A stretch of DNA of 6,768 nucleotides. Source: an uncultured Spartobacteria bacterium (GTDB taxonomy: Bacteria; Verrucomicrobiota; Verrucomicrobiia; Chthoniobacterales; UBA6821). The notes beneath the pieces were generated by a model that searched no databases, had not been told where the DNA came from, and saw nothing but the letters and a program-made list of their open reading frames with translations. The position numbers and the translations under genes are program-made. Within the stretch, counting starts at the first letter, position 1, and each line of letters opens with the position of its first letter. The DNA is taken from the NCBI GenBank assembly GCA_903831635.1, contig CAIKYN010000283.1:1-6768 (forward strand), written 5' to 3'. Shown here in pieces: positions 5,426-6,768 of this stretch.

Positions 5426-6691
5426 ATGAAACCTCTACCCGGCTTCCGTGATCTCTTCCCCGAGGATTTTGCGCGGCGGAATTATCTCACGGGCAAGTGG
5501 CGGGAGACGGCTCGTCGGTACGGATTCGTGGAGTTCGATGGTCCGACACTGGAATCAGCCGAGCTCTATCGGAAGAAGAACAGTGGGGGCGAAATCCTGG
5601 GACAGCTCTATGAGTTCACCGACAAGGGGGAGCGTGCCGTCGCACTTCGTCCCGAGGTGACACCGACGCTGGCCCGCATGATTGCGGCGCGGCATCGTGA
5701 ATTTCCCAAACCGATGCGGTGGTTCAATGTCGGTACCTGCTTCCGCTATGAGCGCCAGCAACGGGGGCGCCTGCGTGAGTTCCTGCAGTTCAACTGCGAT
5801 CTGGTCGGCGATGCTTCCCCTGCGGCCGATGCCGAGGTGATCGCCCTGCTCATCGACCTGCTTCGTTCCTTCGGTTTCGGGCCCGAGGATTTCGCGATCC
5901 GTCTGAGCGACCGTGCGGCATGGCATGATTTCATGATGCTTCATGGAGTGGAGAAAGAACGGGCCGCTGAGTTCCTGACCATCGTCGACCGGATAGAGAA
6001 GATGCCTCCCGAAAAGACCGAGGAATTGCTTGCTCCCTTCGGCGTCACTCCGACCACGTTGCAGGAGTTCATTGCCCGCGCGGAGATCCCTGCATTGGCT
6101 CCCTTGCTAGCCGATCTGGAAGCCCGCGGTCTGCGCGATTATGTCCGCCCCGATCTCGGGGTGGTGCGTGGACTCGCCTACTACACGGGAGTTGTTTTTG
6201 AGGCCTTCGCTCTCAAAGCAGGCCTGCGTGCCATTGCCGGTGGCGGGCGTTACGACCGACTCCTTGCGGATCTGAGTGATGGATCAGCCGATCTGCCCGC
6301 CGTTGGATTCGGAGTCGGTGATGCCGTCCTATTGGAGCTTCTCAACGAATGCCCTGCGGCCAAGGCCCAGGAGGAAGCGGCTCTTAAGGCTGATGCGCCC
6401 GTCCAAATCTATCTCGTGATCGCCGACGAGACCCATCGATCCTACGCACTAGCCCTTGCTCAGCAACTTCGCGGCGAGGGGTGGCGTATCGGCTTTCCCC
6501 TCTCCCAGGAAAAAGTCGGCAAGCAGTTCGGCACGGCCGAGACCCTGGGTGCCTCTCATGCCGTCGTGATCGGAGCCGAATGGCCCGAGGTCAAGGTGAA
6601 GCGCCTTTCTGACCGCATGGAGCAGGAACTCGACCATGCCACCCTTGGGGTCTGGTTAGAGGAGCAGAGGGTGAAAATGTTGAAGGGTTAA
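5426..6691 (+). CDS. hisS: histidyl-tRNA synthetase
   Basis: The 421-residue class II synthetase joins histidine to tRNA-His in the cytoplasm. The N-terminal KPLPGFRDLFPED opens the catalytic domain, with ALRPEVTPTLAR (73-84). Motif 2 is FRYERQQRGRLREFLQFNCDLVG (106-128). The histidine-binding motif reads VRGLAYYTGVVFEAF (247-261), followed by AGGGRYDRLL (271-280) and a motif-3 region PAVGFGVGDAVLLELL (291-306). Residues about 325-415 form the anticodon-binding domain (VQIYLVIADETHRSYALALAQ, then IGFPLSQEKVGKQFGTAETLGASHAVVIG). This domain and intact motif 2 argue against HisZ, the catalytically inactive ATP phosphoribosyltransferase subunit. Compared with E. coli, RGLDYY is RGLAYY and the motif-3 GLERL is GVGDAV; I recall this combination from plant-organelle HisRS. 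No Shine-Dalgarno motif precedes ATG 5426. The gene looks complete, ending at TAA 6689-6691. Confidence 0.95.
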   Translation: MKPLPGFRDLFPEDFARRNYLTGKWRETARRYGFVEFDGPTLESAELYRKKNSGGEILGQLYEFTDKGERAVALRPEVTPTLARMIAARHREFPKPMRWFNVGTCFRYERQQRGRLREFLQFNCDLVGDASPAADAEVIALLIDLLRSFGFGPEDFAIRLSDRAAWHDFMMLHGVEKERAAEFLTIVDRIEKMPPEKTEELLAPFGVTPTTLQEFIARAEIPALAPLLADLEARGLRDYVRPDLGVVRGLAYYTGVVFEAFALKAGLRAIAGGGRYDRLLADLSDGSADLPAVGFGVGDAVLLELLNECPAAKAQEEAALKADAPVQIYLVIADETHRSYALALAQQLRGEGWRIGFPLSQEKVGKQFGTAETLGASHAVVIGAEWPEVKVKRLSDRMEQELDHATLGVWLEEQRVKMLKG

Positions 6692-6767
6692 AAAAGTTAA
6701 ACGTCTAAGAACTCTTCTTTCGTATCGCGCTCATAAGGCTATTCTTTCAGCTCTATTTTTAACTTTT
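6692..6767. repeat. AT-rich 10-bp inverted repeat downstream of hisS
   Basis: AAAAGTTAAA (6692-6701) is the perfect reverse complement of TTTAACTTTT (6758-6767), with 56 bases between. The left arm starts directly after the hisS stop codon. The arms are low in complexity, so chance is possible. No compact GC-rich terminator hairpin is seen, and no gene is visible in these last 77 bases. Confidence 0.35.
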
Positions 6768-6768
6768 C

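Noticed and set aside
5426..6691. HisZ (ATP phosphoribosyltransferase regulatory subunit) instead of HisS
   Set aside because: Motif 2 is intact and a C-terminal anticodon-binding domain is present; HisZ usually lacks both, and no hisG lies nearby.

Overview
The window looks like a chromosomal segment of a moderately GC-rich bacterium. My best guess is a member of the PVC superphylum, most likely Verrucomicrobiota. The reasons are the lack of Shine-Dalgarno motifs in front of several housekeeping genes, a DksA-type zinc-finger protein with a long Lys/Ala/Pro tail, a histidyl-tRNA synthetase with motifs I remember from plant-organelle-type enzymes, and a secreted protein built from a jelly-roll-like domain, a collagen-like segment and Ig-like repeats. 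This placement is inference from motifs, not a search result.

Layout. 1-957 (+) is the 3' part of gyrA, from the GyrA box to the stop. 961-1050 is a GC-rich double inverted repeat that resembles a dispersed REP-like element. 1109-2749 (+) encodes a predicted secreted collagen-like protein whose 5' half is strikingly AT-rich and whose 3' half is GC-rich. 2836-3361 (+) is a type II toxin-antitoxin pair, brnT-brnA, preceded by phased ATACT/AGTAT half-sites. A strong hairpin at 3444-3473 separates these genes from a convergent minus-strand operon. Read from right to left, that operon is a TraR/DksA-like protein (4738-3974), ribosomal protein L33 (3946-3773, a 57-residue gene) and ribosomal protein S18 (3739-3497). 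A minus-strand gene for a small four-helix membrane protein (5331-4855) is divergent from hisS (5426-6691, +). The last 77 bases hold no gene.

How the parts relate. gyrA, the L33/S18 operon and hisS are core information-processing genes: DNA supercoiling, ribosome assembly and tRNA charging. The stretch between gyrA and the terminator (about 961-3440) is accessory in character: a repeat element, a mosaic surface or secreted protein, and a toxin-antitoxin pair. The most unusual items are the histone-H1-like tail fused to a DksA finger that lacks one of the four zinc cysteines and shares an operon with L33 and S18, the mosaic composition of the collagen-like gene, and the atypical HisRS signature motifs. 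I see no CRISPR array, tRNA, rRNA, transposase or phage gene.
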